A stretch of DNA of 64,000 nt from Warburgia ugandensis. Lineage: Eukaryota > Streptophyta > Magnoliopsida > Canellales > Canellaceae. Under the pieces are notes generated by a model. It was not told where the DNA came from and searched no databases. It saw only the letters and a list, made by a program, of their open reading frames with translations. Positions 1-12,816 of this stretch are shown here, piece by piece. A program made the translations under genes and the position numbers. The stretch spans positions 64,577,880 through 64,641,879 of the forward strand of contig CP141132.1 of NCBI GenBank assembly GCA_035236585.1, in the 5' to 3' direction. How positions within the stretch are numbered: position 1 is the stretch's first letter; each line of letters begins with the position of its first letter.

Positions 1-1038
1 TAAGCCATCCTTGGTGTAAACCTAGAGACATAAAGCCTATCTAAAAGTATTTTTACCATTAGTCAGCCAACTTGAGCCTTTCAATATAAGCATTTTCTTT
101 AGTCACCCAAATTACCCTTTACCCATATTAACCCAATATAAATTATCCATTACCCATTTTCTTTGAAAAATAAGTTAGAGATGAATGAAAGAATACCTTT
201 AAGTTGTAATGAAAGTGGATATCAAGAAAAGAATATTCTTTAAAGTGATTCAAAAGTGTGAAAAGAAAGAAAAGTGTTAAAGAAGAAAAAGTTTGAAGAA
301 AATGAAGAAAAGTTAGAAAAAGAAATATTCATTTCAGCAAAGGAAAGAAAGAGTTGTCAACTTTAGTAAAAGACATCTACTTATTTTTTAAAGAAACTTT
401 GAATACCCTCATACCCTTTCTTTGATACCTTGTCCTAAGCCTATCTTTCATCCTAGTTAAAGACCTATTGATTCTAGGAGAAATATAGTCTTGATGAGGA
501 AATGAATGGATAATATTAAAAGAGTGGTATTTTTAAATATTCAAAGGTAATGACATCCATTCCAAAGGGATCAAAATAATTAAATTCCTTAGTAACTCCC
601 GTTCTTCATGAGTATATATGAGATAAATTTGTTTTTATTGACTCTTCTTACATATTTAAAAGAGATATATGAGTTGAACCCTCTATCTAAGAGATTTTAT
701 TTCTAAGCGTATGTCATTAGTAAGGATTGATGTCAAAACATATTTCAGATGGAGTTCAAAAGTTATAAGTTTACTTAAAGATAAAGATTATTCTATGTGT
801 AGCTTGTATATGCACACACTCACTCTGAGATTTGAGCTCAAATGAAATGTTTTTAGCATATGGGTAGGGTTTTGAATTCTTCAGGCATCTTTATTAGTTT
901 GCTAAAGTTGATAGATTTATTGAAGATAATTCTCTGAGAAAAAAAATGGAGATGACCTACAAAAATAAAAGTTCTGAAATTCTGTGATTTGATTATTGGC
1001 ATCTTTTGCTAGGGACTAGCAAAATGCTGGTTGGGGTG
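1..1038. other. Gene-free AT-rich stretch
   Basis: No reading frame of plausible coding character, no RNA gene and no recognisable repeat was seen here. The stretch ends where solo-LTR-like element A begins. Confidence 0.5.
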
Positions 1039-2015
1039 TGTTAAGTGTTCAATTTTGGTCAAAATACCCTTAATTTAGTATTCAATTAGAGCATCTAGGC
1101 TATCAATTTCAAGATTTTACATAAAATATTTTATTTTAGCTTTAATTGGCCATCCAACCATTGAATTGCAAAATTTAACAGTAAGATGATCATAGGAGCT
1201 ACTCAGAAGAGTAATGAATGGCTTAGATGATTCTAATTGGGTCATGTGCATTGCAGATCAATCAACTCAAGCTTGGATGATCCAGATGAAATCAAGGAGA
1301 TTAGATGAGGATGATGAAGCTTCATGGAAAGAGAAGACTTTGAAGACTCCTAGGACAAAAGAAATTCGAAGAATGGAGGACTTGCAGAGTTTTGGCAAGA
1401 TTGGGATGCTAGTGGACCCCACTCTCTCTCCATCTCTCATGTATCTCTCTCTTACCCTCTCTCTCTTTCTCTCACACGTCTCTCTATCTCTCTTATCTCT
1501 TTCTCTCTCACGACTCTCTCTCTCTAGTTTTCTTTTTTTCAAACACTCTTCTCTCCATTCTCCTCTCTTCCTCCTCAACGTTTTGTTTTCTCTCTTTGGT
1601 TGGCCACCTCACTCTCTCCCTCTCCTTCCCTTTCTCTCCATTCCCTCTTCTCCCAACTCTCTCTTGGCTAGATGTAAAGGCAAGCTGACCCACCATCCCC
1701 ACTCTTTCTTCTTCCCTCTCATCTTTCTTCTCCCCTTCTTTCTCTCCTCTGCTCCAGCCAATCTGGCCCAGCTCTTCCATGCACCAGCACAGGCATCTCT
1801 ACCTCCAATCCCATCCACTCTCTCCGATCAACCTAAGCCGAAAACATCTGCTGCACCTTCTCCACATCACACTTTCTCTCTTTCTCCTCCCTCTCTCTCA
1901 TTCATCTTCTCCCATCTCTATGCCTAAACTCTACCTCTGTCTCTGTCTCTGTCTCTCTGTCTCTGTCTCTCTGTCTCTCTCTCTCTCTCTGTCTCTCTGT
2001 CTCTCTGTCTCTCTG

Positions 2016-2072
<57 letters not shown>

Positions 2073-3391
2073 GCACGACCATACCCATCATAATCTTCCC
2101 CTTCTTTCTCACCGTCTTCACCATCCCCAACACAAGCATGATCCTCTGCTACAACTCCCAAGAATTCTCTTTCCACGGCATCATGGCTCAGATCAACCCG
2201 AGCCGCGTCAGTTTCCTCTCATAGTCTATGTCTGTCTTGTCTCTCTCTATCCACCTCTTCCAGGCATTACTCCTCACCCAACTGAACCTACACAAACCAC
2301 TTGCCTAGATCGCTCAGGCCACCAATTTAAGCATTGTCGCTACACTTTGCCCAAGCCACTCAGGATCATTGCACTCCATGCCTAGTGCTCCTGTTGGCAA
2401 CATCCACCATCCAATTCCCAGATCAGCATCTCTGCTTCACCAGCTAGCGTTCTCCCTTCTTTAGCACGCCGAAAATCTCCACCCCTCGATCTCAGGTCAG
2501 CAAGAGGAGAAAACTCGACGTGGGTTTTCCCTTCTTTCCTCTCTTCCCCTGCTATTTCTCCTCTCCCTTCTTCCCTCTTCTCCTCCTCCGGCTACTCCTC
2601 TTTCCGTTGAGGTTCTTTTGTTTTTTCCATTAATTTTTTTTCCAAAAATTCCAATTTTGCCCTTGGTAGATATGTTTAATTTCACTTATGTCCTCTTTTT
2701 TATTTTCATCTATGTCCTCAGTTTTATTTACTTTTGTGTCCATGACTATTCTAGTTTTACTTTATCTACATTCTGCTTATCCAGGAATAGATTAATCTAG
2801 ATCAGATTAATTAAGGTTTAACCCAATCAACGGGTTAACCTTAATTAACAAAAATCTTCAATTTCTCATCCATTTCTTATCAGATTTTAAATAAAATTTA
2901 CAATTTCACTCTTAGGACATCCCTAGATCTAATTAACATTTATGATCTTCGATCTGAAATCCAAAAATCAATTTAAGCCGTCCAAATCCCAAAATTACCA
3001 ATTACTCCAGATCTTTATGATTTTGAGGAATCTGACAAATTCAACTAGTAGATCTCTAATCAAGGACGTGATGAAGACATCTGTAAAGTAAGATCAAATC
3101 TCAGAAGATCAGATTTGAAGATATTGAGATAATAAAGCTAGGGAAGTAGTTTTTTTTCATATTATTTGATTTATTTTATTTCTAATTAAACTGGAAATTC
3201 TATAATAGTTAGAAATTGAAATGATTTGAAATTTGGTTCTAATTTTAGTAATTCTAGTAATTTTATGTTATTTTTTAAATTTTAGATAATTAAATTTTAT
3301 TTAAAACTCCATCTTTTAAAGCGAGTCCCTATGGGATCAACTCGTATTTGCATAGCTATACTGTAATAGCCCGTGCACTTGCTGTTAAACA
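1039..3391 (+). mobile_element. Solo-LTR-like element, copy A
   Basis: This is one of four related elements (A, B, C, D). It starts with TGTTAAGTGTTCAATTTTGG. Near its right end are a block reading GCGAGTCCCTATGGGATC and a block reading AGCCCGTGCACTTGC, both shared with copies B and C. The middle is pyrimidine-rich, with a long CT/CTGT microsatellite. There is no gag or pol sequence. In copies B and C the TG...CA ends and 5-bp target duplications point to an LTR retrotransposon, so this is most simply an old solo LTR. The right end is degenerate and no target duplication was found, so that boundary is approximate. Confidence 0.6.
1938..2070 (+). repeat. CT/CTGT compound microsatellite
   Basis: A run of CT dinucleotides is interspersed with CTGT steps and ends in a pure CT tract of roughly 45 bases. 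It lies inside copy A. The predicted reading frames across it are low-complexity Leu/Ser or Arg/Glu strings and are not genes. Confidence 0.9.
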
Positions 3392-3979
3392 TTAGCCGAT
3401 AGACATTACCACCTTATTGTTTTTTCTTAACGTAAATAAGATAAGAATCTCATGAGTGAGAAGGATATTTTCCTAGATACTTGTTCCATTAGTAAATGAC
3501 TTGATAATGCATTATGGAGGGGCCTAAGTCTATTTGCAAAAACTTTTACAAGGATTCTATAAATTACATTACAAGTGTTGATAGAGAAAATCTAACAATT
3601 TGGTTAGCTCCTTGCTTCTTAGTGACAAGGACAATGAAGGTTTGGTTAATATCGTTAAAGATATGCACATACTCTATTACAGAATTAATCAAGTCCACAA
3701 CTTGTGAACAAATCTTTCCCGTGCATCCTTACAGAAGGGTGCATTAAAACCATATGATCCTAAAGATTTAATGGAATTCATTGAAAAGGGAGCTCTTCGA
3801 TATTCAACAAACATGGAACAATAAAACTTTTAGCATCTTGGCTAAGATGTTTGCTTGAATAAGTTGAGGTAGGGAAAACTAGGCAACCTCCAACTTTTGA
3901 TCAACAAATACCTAAAGTGTCCAAACACGGTAATAAAAATATCCTTTTATGTTTCAAAAGTTTCCCCATTAATCATTTT

Positions 3980-4650
3980 AAAGGATCCAAAACTAAATGA
4001 AAGTAGTGGGCATTGAAATCTCCTTGTTTGAACTAACAACAGCCTCAAAAGGGAAAATTTGAGCTACTAGTCTACACAAAATCAAGCTTAGTATATAAGG
4101 CATCAACTTTTGCCTTAATGTTTCCAAATGCACAATGGTTTCATCTTTTGAGTGATTGTTTGAGAGAGTCAAGGTTTTAACACAAGGCAAAAGTCAGAGA
4201 TCCTCTATACATTTTCCAAATTCTCGACAATTAAAGTCATATATTTTCAAACTAGAATGGGTGCAATTTTTATTTTATTTTTTCAACCAAACCAAATTTA
4301 AACAGAATAGGGTGATGATCAAAATTAACTTAGGGAAGATGGATGAGGTGTACACTAGGATAATCATAATAAGCAATGAATATTAATAAGTGCACAATCA
4401 AGGCTTTCCTTAATATTCTCATCTCCTTACCTCAAATTTGACGATGCAAACTTTGATCCATGAAAGCCAATGTCCACAATGCCAATTTAGAGATAAAATG
4501 TGGGAGGTCCGTTGCATTCTTTGTCATGTTCAGACCTCTCGTTTTAGATGAGTAAATGATGGAGTTGAAATCATTAAGCATGATCCAAGGTTGAGGAAAT
4601 TTAAGAAATTGGTATCAAAATATGGCCTAGAGAGATTGTCTTTGGGTAGG
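3980..4650 (-). pseudogene. LINE ORF2 endonuclease remnant
   Basis: On the minus strand around 4595-4445 the translation contains PWIMLNDFNSIIYSSK, then a stretch ending LPHFISKLALWTLAFMD. That is the pattern of the L1-type apurinic endonuclease, whose usual GDFN motif is here NDFN. Further along, in another frame, a VHLIHLPK segment resembles the region before the SDH motif. Frameshifts and stops show it is dead. It is followed on the minus strand by uncharacterised sequence down to about 3760. The LINE family is inferred from motif order only. Confidence 0.6.
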
Positions 4651-4809
4651 ACAGTTAGAGATATACATAAAATCCTAAACATAAAGGTTTAGGATTATTT
4701 TTAAATTCTAAAAAGACAATGATAAAATATGTTGATAAAAGAATAAACCCTTGCACATAAATTATCATTATAAAGGAGTAGGCCACATGAAAGACCTTCT
4801 AAAGGAATA

Positions 4810-6881
4810 TGTTAAGTGTCTAATTTTGGCTAAAAAACCCTTAGTTTAGCATTCAATTAGATCATCTAACCGTTCAAAAGTGCAAAATTTAGCTTGATTT
4901 TAAATTTAGCTCAAATTGACCATCCAAACTTGAATTTTTTCAAAATCAACGGTCAGATGATCATTAGAGCTCATTAGATTATTAATGTGCCATTTAGAAG
5001 ATTCTAATTTACTCTTTTATTTTTTGCAGATTAACTAAAAGAGATTGGATGGCTCGGATTTAATCTCAATGTTGCAAATTAGTTGAAGATCAATAAGGCA
5101 AGGGAAGAGGTTTCCTAAGGGAAGGGGTTTCCTAATGGAAGAGGTTTCCTAGTGGAAGAGGAGTCCTAATTTGGTAGAGAAAGTCCTATTGGGAATCAAC
5201 CTCTTCAAGGAAGGAGGTGGAGGAAGATTAGTAAAGAAAAAAAAAACATTATAAAGAGGGAGACCTGTATGGAGTTTGGGGAGTTTTTTTGGGATGTGTT
5301 TTTCTTTGTTTGCGTTGCATTCCAATTGACTTGCTTGTTTCACTTTTGTTTTCATTCAATTGCACTTTCCTTGTTCACCTTATTTGTTTTCTATTTCCAG
5401 TTTTGTTTACCGCACCATCCCCAGCACCACCTTCTTCTTCACATCCCTCGCACCCTCCATTGCTTATCTCTATCTTACATTACAACCCAGCTTTCCTCCA
5501 TTCATCGCCTCTCACGTTCTTCTTCCCCATACAGCCCATCTCCTTTACTGTTTTCTTTTCAACACACCCAGTCTCCTTTCATTATCTTCCACCAAACGCA
5601 TCTCACGCACAATCTCCTCTTCAATCCATCGCACCACCGCAATCCACTTCACTTTTCCCTCTCTCTTCCACGTTCACCGTTCCAAGCTCTCAACCTTTAT
5701 CCAACTCCCAAACCAGTGGCTCCACTCTCCTTTCTCCTTTGCACTATCTCTCCCGTATCCTCTCTTACTCACATCCTCTATTTATCCAATGCCCAGAAAA
5801 GGCTTCGTTTTTCTTTTCCGGCCACAAGCCCAGACCAGGAGCTCCCTCATCACTGGCCATATCTTTTCATTGGCCCAGGTGACGTACCTCTATGCCAGAT
5901 GGTACCAAATGATGACCAGCAAAAACTGCATAACCTAGGCGTCGTCTCCTCCTCTGCTCCAAACGAACCAGACGATGCCCTAGTTCAAATCAAGGCCGCC
6001 CAGCACAGCCAGTCCAGTGGGATAACCCATCATTACAAATGCGTCATTTTCTAGTAGCCCATGCATATGCACATCTCCGGCAGAGTCATCTTCTCTGGTG
6101 ATCTCCTCTGGGCATCTTCTTCTTCGGCAAAATCTCTTTTAAGGGGAGTTTAAGGAAGTTTCGGGCAAAATTCCAATTTTGACCCTGACAGAATAATTCA
6201 AATTACATTTCATATCTTGATACTATGCTTATTCACACTTTATTTATTTAGTTCTAAGTTATTCATGTTCTGTGCTATTCTGTTACTGTTTAACTCAATT
6301 AACAGTATTGGTTTAACCACGGATAACTTTTAATTTCTTGTCTATTTTACTTCAAAAATTCAATTAAATTTTATGGCATATTTTTAGAATAGTTTCTAGA
6401 GTAATTACTATTCCTGATCTTCATGTTGGATTTTGAAAACAAATCTAAGCCATTAATCATGAAATTCCTTAATTCAATTAGATCTATAACAAATTGATGA
6501 ATCTGACAAATTCATCCATCATATCACTAATCCAGGATATGTTGAATATATTTAAGGAGTCTAATCAAGGTTTCTTATACACGAAGTGAAGGAATTGGAC
6601 AGTACTTAAGTTAGGGAATTAGATTTTCTAAATTTTCTAGTTTTAGTTTTAATTAAGGTTTTATTGGTTCTTTTTCTTTTTTGGAATTAGACATATGGAA
6701 ATTCACTGTTAAATTAAGTATAGAAGTCTGGTTTTTTTTGTTAATTTTTTATCAATTAATTTGAATTTTAAATAATTAAATTTAAAAAAACTTCAAAATT
6801 TAAAAGCGAATCCTTGTGGGATCGACCCGTATTTGCATAGCTATACTACAATAGCTGGTGCACTTGCAAAAAACATCAACA
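4810..6881 (+). mobile_element. Solo-LTR-like element, copy B (2072 bp)
   Basis: The element begins TGTTAAGTGTCTAATTTTGG and ends ...GCACTTGC...CATCAACA, so it has TG...CA termini. A perfect 5-bp target duplication GAATA flanks it at 4805-4809 and 6882-6886. It shares its start, the GGGATCGACCCGTATTTGC block and its end with copies A and C. The interior has a pyrimidine-rich stretch (about 5300-5850) that produces overlapping spurious reading frames. No gag or pol is present. It is inserted inside the left target duplication of the neighbouring SINE (see findings). Confidence 0.8.
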
Positions 6882-6893
6882 GAATAATAAAAT

Positions 6894-7075
6894 AAAAAGG
6901 ACAGCCCTGGTGGATGAAGCTCCCGCCTATGCAAGGTCCAGGGAAGGGGTGGGACACAATGGCCTAAAGTAAGTAACCTTACCTTGCATTTTTTGCAAGA
7001 GGATGATTCCAAGCCTTGAACCCGTGACCTCACAGTCACACGATGACAACTTTTACCATTGCACTAAGGCTTCCC
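6894..7075 (-). mobile_element. Au-type SINE, copy 1
   Basis: Read on the minus strand this matches the plant Au SINE layout. It has a 5' head with pol III box-like sequence (GGTTCAAGG downstream of TGACTGTGAGGTCACG), a middle GCAAGGTAAGG block, and a tail ending GGGCTGTCC. A 20-bp target duplication, TTCTAAAGGAATAATAAAAT, is intact on the right at 7076-7095. On the left it is split by copy B into 4797-4809 and 6887-6893. Confidence 0.85.
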
Positions 7076-7095
7076 TTCTAAAGGAATAATAAAAT

Positions 7096-8339
7096 GAGTA
7101 GGGAAATGAGATTTTAATCTAACTCTCAACAACTTATCACTTGGATAAAAATAAATAAATTATTTTTGATAAAAACAATATAATCAATTTTTTTTATATC
7201 AAGACTTATGCTTTTCATTACCCACTGTTTGAGGAAATTGGTCCCCCGAGATAGAGTTAGGGGTTTACTATCTATCAAGTGATTGTGTGATATATTACTC
7301 TTATTGCATTGGGTGTTGAGATTCTTTTTCTCAGTTACTTAAGGTTACTAATTGCATTTCTTTGAAAATTAAATATATTAATAAATATTTGATTATTAAA
7401 GCATAAATAGACATATAAAGAAAAGGTCCTTAATTAGAGGTTGACTATGTTCAGACAAAATACAATGATTAGTGACTTCAATAGTCTTCATTGCTATATT
7501 GGATTTGTTTTATAATGCATCACTATAATTTTATAAGACTAAGTGGCTTTTGAGGCCTATCTATATGTGATTACGTATGAAGTTAAAATGCTACTCTTAA
7601 ATTGTTTATGCGGAGGTGGATTTATTGTAGCCTGAAGCACATAGCAGCATCCTTTATAGAAGTAAAAGATGTATAGTTGTATTGGCCATAAACTTTACAT
7701 TCCTTTAGCTGTTCAATGTTAGAGAAGAAGACATGTATTGCCAATGACTGATTAACTTTAAGAGGATGTGAGGCTTAACTCTATTGAGATCAAGGTTCAT
7801 ACTTGATTCAGTTTAACAACATGACTAGGTTTCTAATTCAGTTTAAGAACATGATCTGGCTAATCACTGATGTTGGAATGTCTTCCAAAGTACTAATTAT
7901 ACTTGATAAGAGTATGTAGCCTTTAGAACTCCTTTGTCTAGTATTAGGTGTGGCTTTAATATGTCCTCTCTTTAATTACTTAGGCATAGGTAGTTGTGGC
8001 CTCACACTACAAAAATCTTTTCATGGAGATGAAGTGTGTAGCATCATTGAGCATGATTTTTGCATCACTTTAGCCATTTGATGCTAGAGAAGGATACATG
8101 TGTTGCCATTGACCTATAACATCAAGAGGGCATGAGGCTTGACACTATTGAAATCGTAGCACATCTTTTTCAAATAAGGTATGTGGTTAACATTTTGACT
8201 GTTTAGGGTTTTTGGGTTGACAAAACAGTCATAGTTAAAATCCTTTGTTACTTTGAAGATTTCTCTGTTGATGGGACTTGTTTTGTTAGAGTCCTTGATT
8301 TTTAGGACACTTTAAAAATTCTTCAATTTTTGGGGCTCT
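7096..8339. other. Spacer with a diverged internal duplication
   Basis: No gene seen. Two diverged blocks at about 7620-7790 and 8030-8165 share phrases such as GTTAGAGAAG/GCTAGAGAAG, ACATGT-TTGCCA and GAGGCTTGACACTATTG-like text in the same order and orientation. This suggests an old tandem duplication with a spacing near 400 bp. Confidence 0.45.
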
Positions 8340-8599
8340 TGGACTTGTGAGGCTCATTTGTCTAGACTCTTTGATTTTTGGACCTCTTCAAGCTACATGG
8401 TCCATATGGCTAGAGGCCTTAATGTTTGGGAGTTCCTAAGATGTGGGACTATTTTGGCAATTTTTGCAACTCTTCGAGCTTGGGAGGGGAGGCACTCTCC
8501 TAACTATAGAGCTTCTTTTGTTGTAGTCCTTGATTTCTAGGACTCCTTGAGTTTGTAGGACTTTGATTCTTCATAGGACTCTTAGGTCTTATTCTTCCC

Positions 8600-10060
8600 A
8601 TCCATAGTCTCTAAGGTTACTAGATATTCAATTGGCTTAGAAATCTTAGTTCTCGAGACTTCTAGTCAGTCAAGGACTCTAAGGCTTCTAGAATTGCAGT
8701 TGTTCAAGGAATTTTAGGTCTTGAGACTTTGGTCATCCAAGGTCTCTAACATCTCTAGAATTTTTGTCTTTTAAGGATTATTAGGTCTTGGGACTTTAAT
8801 CATCCAAGGTCTTTAAAATTTCTGTGATTGAAGGACTCTTCATCATCCCAAAATTCAATTATTTCTATATTCTTATATTCCTATGACTCATAGGCCATAA
8901 GACTTTTATTCGACTGAGGATTAAAATGTCATAAGAGCTCTTATCATCCTAAGAATCTTAAGTCAAGGGATTTTTGGTTGACCAAGAGTCCTAACTTCAC
9001 TTGAACTCTTATTGATTCAGGAGTCTTAGTTTATAGGTCTTTGATTTGGTCAAGGAGTCTTGGACTACAAATTTTTGGTTGGTGATAGGAGTCTTTAGCT
9101 ATAGGACTTCTGTTGGAGTTAAAAATCTTGAGCTATAGGACTTTTGATGGGCTTGGGAGTCTTGAGCTATGGAACTTTCAACAGAGTTAGAATTCTTGAG
9201 ATATGGGACTTTTAATGGGCTTAGAAGTCATAGCTATAGAATTTGATTAAATTTAGAAGTCTTAGGTTGTAGGACTTCTATAGGAACTAAGAGTCTATGA
9301 GTTGTAGGACATTAAGTTATTTTAGAAGTCTGAAGTTATTTGTCATGGTTTTGTAATTTCCTTTACTCAACCCTTGTGGCACTTGTGCTCAACTCCTTTG
9401 CAAAGCACAAGTCAACCTTCAACTCCCCACTCTCACTTGTTAGAGCTGCACCCACTTACTCAAAGAGAACACACTATTCCTCACTTAAGTAGCTTCCAAT
9501 GAATTTAAGTTATTTACAAACAAGGAGCTACACACCTATTTATAGTCACCCACCTCCTTAAAGGATGGCTAGGATTATTACACAAGTGGTCTAGATCATC
9601 TTTTGGAACCCTCCTACAATGTCTACCACCTTCTAGACTTATGTGGAATAAGGCATGATTCTAGAAGGCCTAATTTTTAGAAATGTCCTTTTAAAGTCTT
9701 GAAACCTTAGAACTCTGATTGTTTAAAAGTCCTTAATTTGTCAAACTCTGAGTTGACTTAGGACTATAAGACTCTAAGTGAATTTAGGACTTATAAAATC
9801 AATAAGAAAACAATTTTTTTTGTCAATTGGGATCCACTAATGATTGAACTTAGGAGTCTTATGATGTTGGAACTGCTGTGACTTTAAACTCCTAATCTAA
9901 TTTAGAAGAGTTGGAATTGTTGAGCTATTTGGCAGATTTTGGGAGTCTTTTAAGAGGAGGATTCTTAGGAGTCTTTGGACTTTGAGTTGGTTTCGAAGTC
10001 TTAGAACTTTAGAACCTAATTAATTTTGGAGTCTTCGGTCATTAGGATTCTAAACTGGGG
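8600..10060. repeat. Degenerate 34-bp minisatellite array, interrupted
   Basis: From about 8600 to 9345 the DNA is built of units of 33-35 bp. Each unit contains a form of GAGTCTTGAGCTATAGGACT and then a more variable half. Successive units around 9117-9300 line up at almost constant 34-bp spacing. The pattern stops at about 9345, where roughly 345 bp of unrelated sequence intervene, and resumes in weaker form from about 9690 to 10060. The unit length is not a multiple of three and no frame is kept open, so it is not a coding repeat. Confidence 0.75.
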
Positions 10061-10079
10061 GTTCATTTTAGTTTAGGAT

Positions 10080-11781
10080 GGGGACCGTAGTTCAAGTTTG
10101 AATTAAAGACTTAAGGGTAGAATTGGAATTTGCACAAAAAAAATCTGATTTAAACGAAAAAAATAGGGAGAACCCAAGGAAGTTGATGAGCAGTAGGAGG
10201 AGATGAGAAGAGGGGAAGAGGGGAGTTGAGGAGAAAATAGGAAAAACTTGGATTGGGTTTTCTCTGTTTCAGCTTGTGGGAGCCTGCTGGAGGTGAGAAG
10301 CTAGGGAGGAGAGAAAATGGCAAAAACAGGGGATCACGCGCGTGATGTTGCCGGTGATGGAGGAATAAGTGGTCGTGCAATCGGTGATAGAGAGAGGGAG
10401 AGGAAGGAGAGTTTCAATGGTAAAAGGAGATAGAGGTGGTGTTGTTAGTGAACATAGATGGTGTAGGAGAGAAAAAATCAGAGGAAGGTGGAAGTGAAGG
10501 AAAGACGAGACTTAAGAAATAGGGAAAGGAGGGGCAGGTGAGAAGGAAGAGTAATGGAGAAGGAGGAGTGGGGCGGTGCCAAAAAGAGAGAATGAGAGAG
10601 GAGGGGAGTTGCAGGTGTTGCCAGTGGTGCTGGGGAAGGGTGCTGCAAGTCCAAGAAAGAGAGAGAGAGTAGGGTCATGGGTTGGTTGATGTGGGAACTC
10701 TATGATGTAGACAGAGGTGAGGAAGAGGGAAGAATAGATGGAGTGCGAGGCAATGAGAGATGAGAAGCATGTAGCAAAAAATAAGAGGAGAAAGAAAGAG
10801 GGAGGCAGTGCGGGAAATAGAGAGGGAGAAAGAGAGTTATGGGGTTGGTGAGATGGGAGGAGAGAGAAGAACGAGAGAAACAGAGAAGGGGATGTTGAGT
10901 GGTGATAGAGAAGGGTGAAAAAGAGATGGATGTGCATAAAATAGAAAAGGAGAAAGAGAAAGAGAGAATAGGGATGGTAGAGAGACAATGGAGAGGTCTG
11001 AGCTGTGTCGGTTACAAGGGAAGGGTGTGATGAATATAGAGAAGGATGAGAGCAAGTGAGATAACACAGAGGAGAGGATGCAACAAAGAAGGGACAAGAG
11101 GAAAAGGATGATGAGTATGCGTTTTCAAATTGAAGGAGAGAAAGAGGGAGGTGGGTATGAGAGTGAAAGAGAAAAAGAGAGGAAGGGTGCTATAAGGGGG
11201 ATAATTGAGAGAGAAAGAGATGGGAAGGAGAAAGGTGGTGAAAGGGGGGATGGTTTCCTTCTTTCACTACCTCCTACATTCTAGGGAGAGAGAGAATCCT
11301 TGCTTGCCTTCTTTAGATTCTACTTATAATGAAACTCTCATTCTTAGTTTCCTCTTTCAGTTTTTACTTTCCTTTTCTCTAATTCCCCTTCTAAGTGTAT
11401 CTCTCCCTTCTTAATTTTGCTTGTTTCCTTTCTCCTTTTGATGTCCTTTTCTTGAATTTTCTATTCTTTCTTGCCTTGTGAGTGATCTGGTCCATTCAAT
11501 ACCCTTTAGGATGATCTGCACCGTTGAATTTTGATCTGAGCCATCCAAGCCTATTTTGGTTGATCTGTAAAATATAAGATTATATTAGAACCATCTAAAT
11601 AGTACATTACACCTCTGATTAACTCTAATGATTATGTAACCGTTAAATTTAGCAAATCAACTGTTGAATGATTAATTGGAGCTAAAATTAATATTTTATC
11701 TAAAATTGCAAAATTGATCAGCTAGATGATCTAATTGAATGCTAGATTTATGATATTTTGGCCAAAATTAAACACTTAATA
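10080..11781 (-). mobile_element. Solo-LTR-like element, copy D, truncated
   Basis: The right end reads CCAAAATTAAACACTTAATA, the reverse complement of the family's start, so the element lies on the minus strand. Next to it is the family's GATGATCTAATTGAATGCTA block. A purine-rich tract (about 10150-11250) mirrors the pyrimidine-rich middle of copies A and B. The expected other end, with the GTGCACTTGC block, is missing and the minisatellite abuts it instead. Overlapping long frames in the purine tract are compositional artefacts. Confidence 0.65.
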
Positions 11782-12816
11782 CTCTCATCACTCTCAATCT
11801 CTATAGTGTCTAAATTTGAGTCTTTTTAGGGGTAAAGGGTAAGATGAATCATCATCAAAGGAGGATGTGCAGTTTATGTTAATATCTTCAGAATTTGATT
11901 TATTTAAGGAGTCAAATTTAGGGTCAAAATCAAGGTTCCAAACAAGGCCTAACTGATTCACTTATCTGTATAGCATAATGGGTCAGGATGTAAGGAATAT
12001 ATTGTGGTAGGCCTCGAGTAGCTCTCCATGATCTTAAGAAAAGTGCAGAAAGGAAAAGCTAATATGTTGAGGGTGAAAGGGTCAAGTTTTGGGAAGTTAA
12101 AAGAACTGTCTAAAGGCCAATTAAATATTTGAGTGGATAAGATTTCAATAGAAAAAGGGAGCTGAAGAGTGACAGAATGTTAATGCCACTACATTGAAAG
12201 GGACATTAATTTGGCTCAATAACTTAACTTGGTGTAGCATGAAAACTCTGGTCCCATGACTCGCATTTGGACAAATCAAGGTGCCAACCTTGTTAACCCA
12301 CCATGGACATCCATTTGATATTTTAAGAAGATTGATCACATTTATTTGGACTCTTCCCTAAATTCTTACTTAATTTAAGACACAAGATGAACAGAATAAG
12401 AGTTTTAATCGACACCACCACTACATACATTAGTGAATTTTATATCATAAGGTGATGACAAATTCCCATTCTCAATTCACAATATAACTTTAGCATATTT
12501 CTTTGAAAGGATTTCTTGTAGATGACTGATTGGATTGAAGCTTTCCCCCATAGTCACTATCTTTTTTAGTGGCTAGCACTTTTGAGAAAAAAAATTTCCT
12601 ATTATTTTGTGTCTTCTTTTTAGACGGTGTCTCATATGCCTTAATTATCAATTTGTTGATTCCCTCTCTCCTTGGCTGAGTTATTAACCAATTCCTACCT
12701 TTGAGCCATATCCCATTGGACGTTGTCTTTGTCCTCCTCTATTAGCAACCCAAAATTATTGGTGGAATTCTCTGTCTGTTTACTTCCCTATGATTTAAAT
12801 TGTCTTTTGTGTTGAA
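11782..12816. other. Unassigned stretch left of LINE ORF1 remnant
   Basis: No gene recognised. By position it could be more of the decayed minus-strand LINE that starts to the right, but no motif supports this. Confidence 0.3.

Noticed and set aside
1214..2176. Long overlapping reading frames on both strands in the CT-rich region of copy A
   Set aside because: They are Leu/Ser or Arg/Glu strings made by a CT/GA tract inside a repeat element, with no domain and open frames on both strands.
5269..6054. 261-codon plus-strand frame and two overlapping ones
   Set aside because: Three frames are open at once across a pyrimidine-rich tract of copy B; codon content is low-complexity Ser/Pro/His/Leu.
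10150..11414. Several minus- and plus-strand frames of 60-158 codons
   Set aside because: They lie in the purine-rich core of copy D, are mutually overlapping and compositionally biased.
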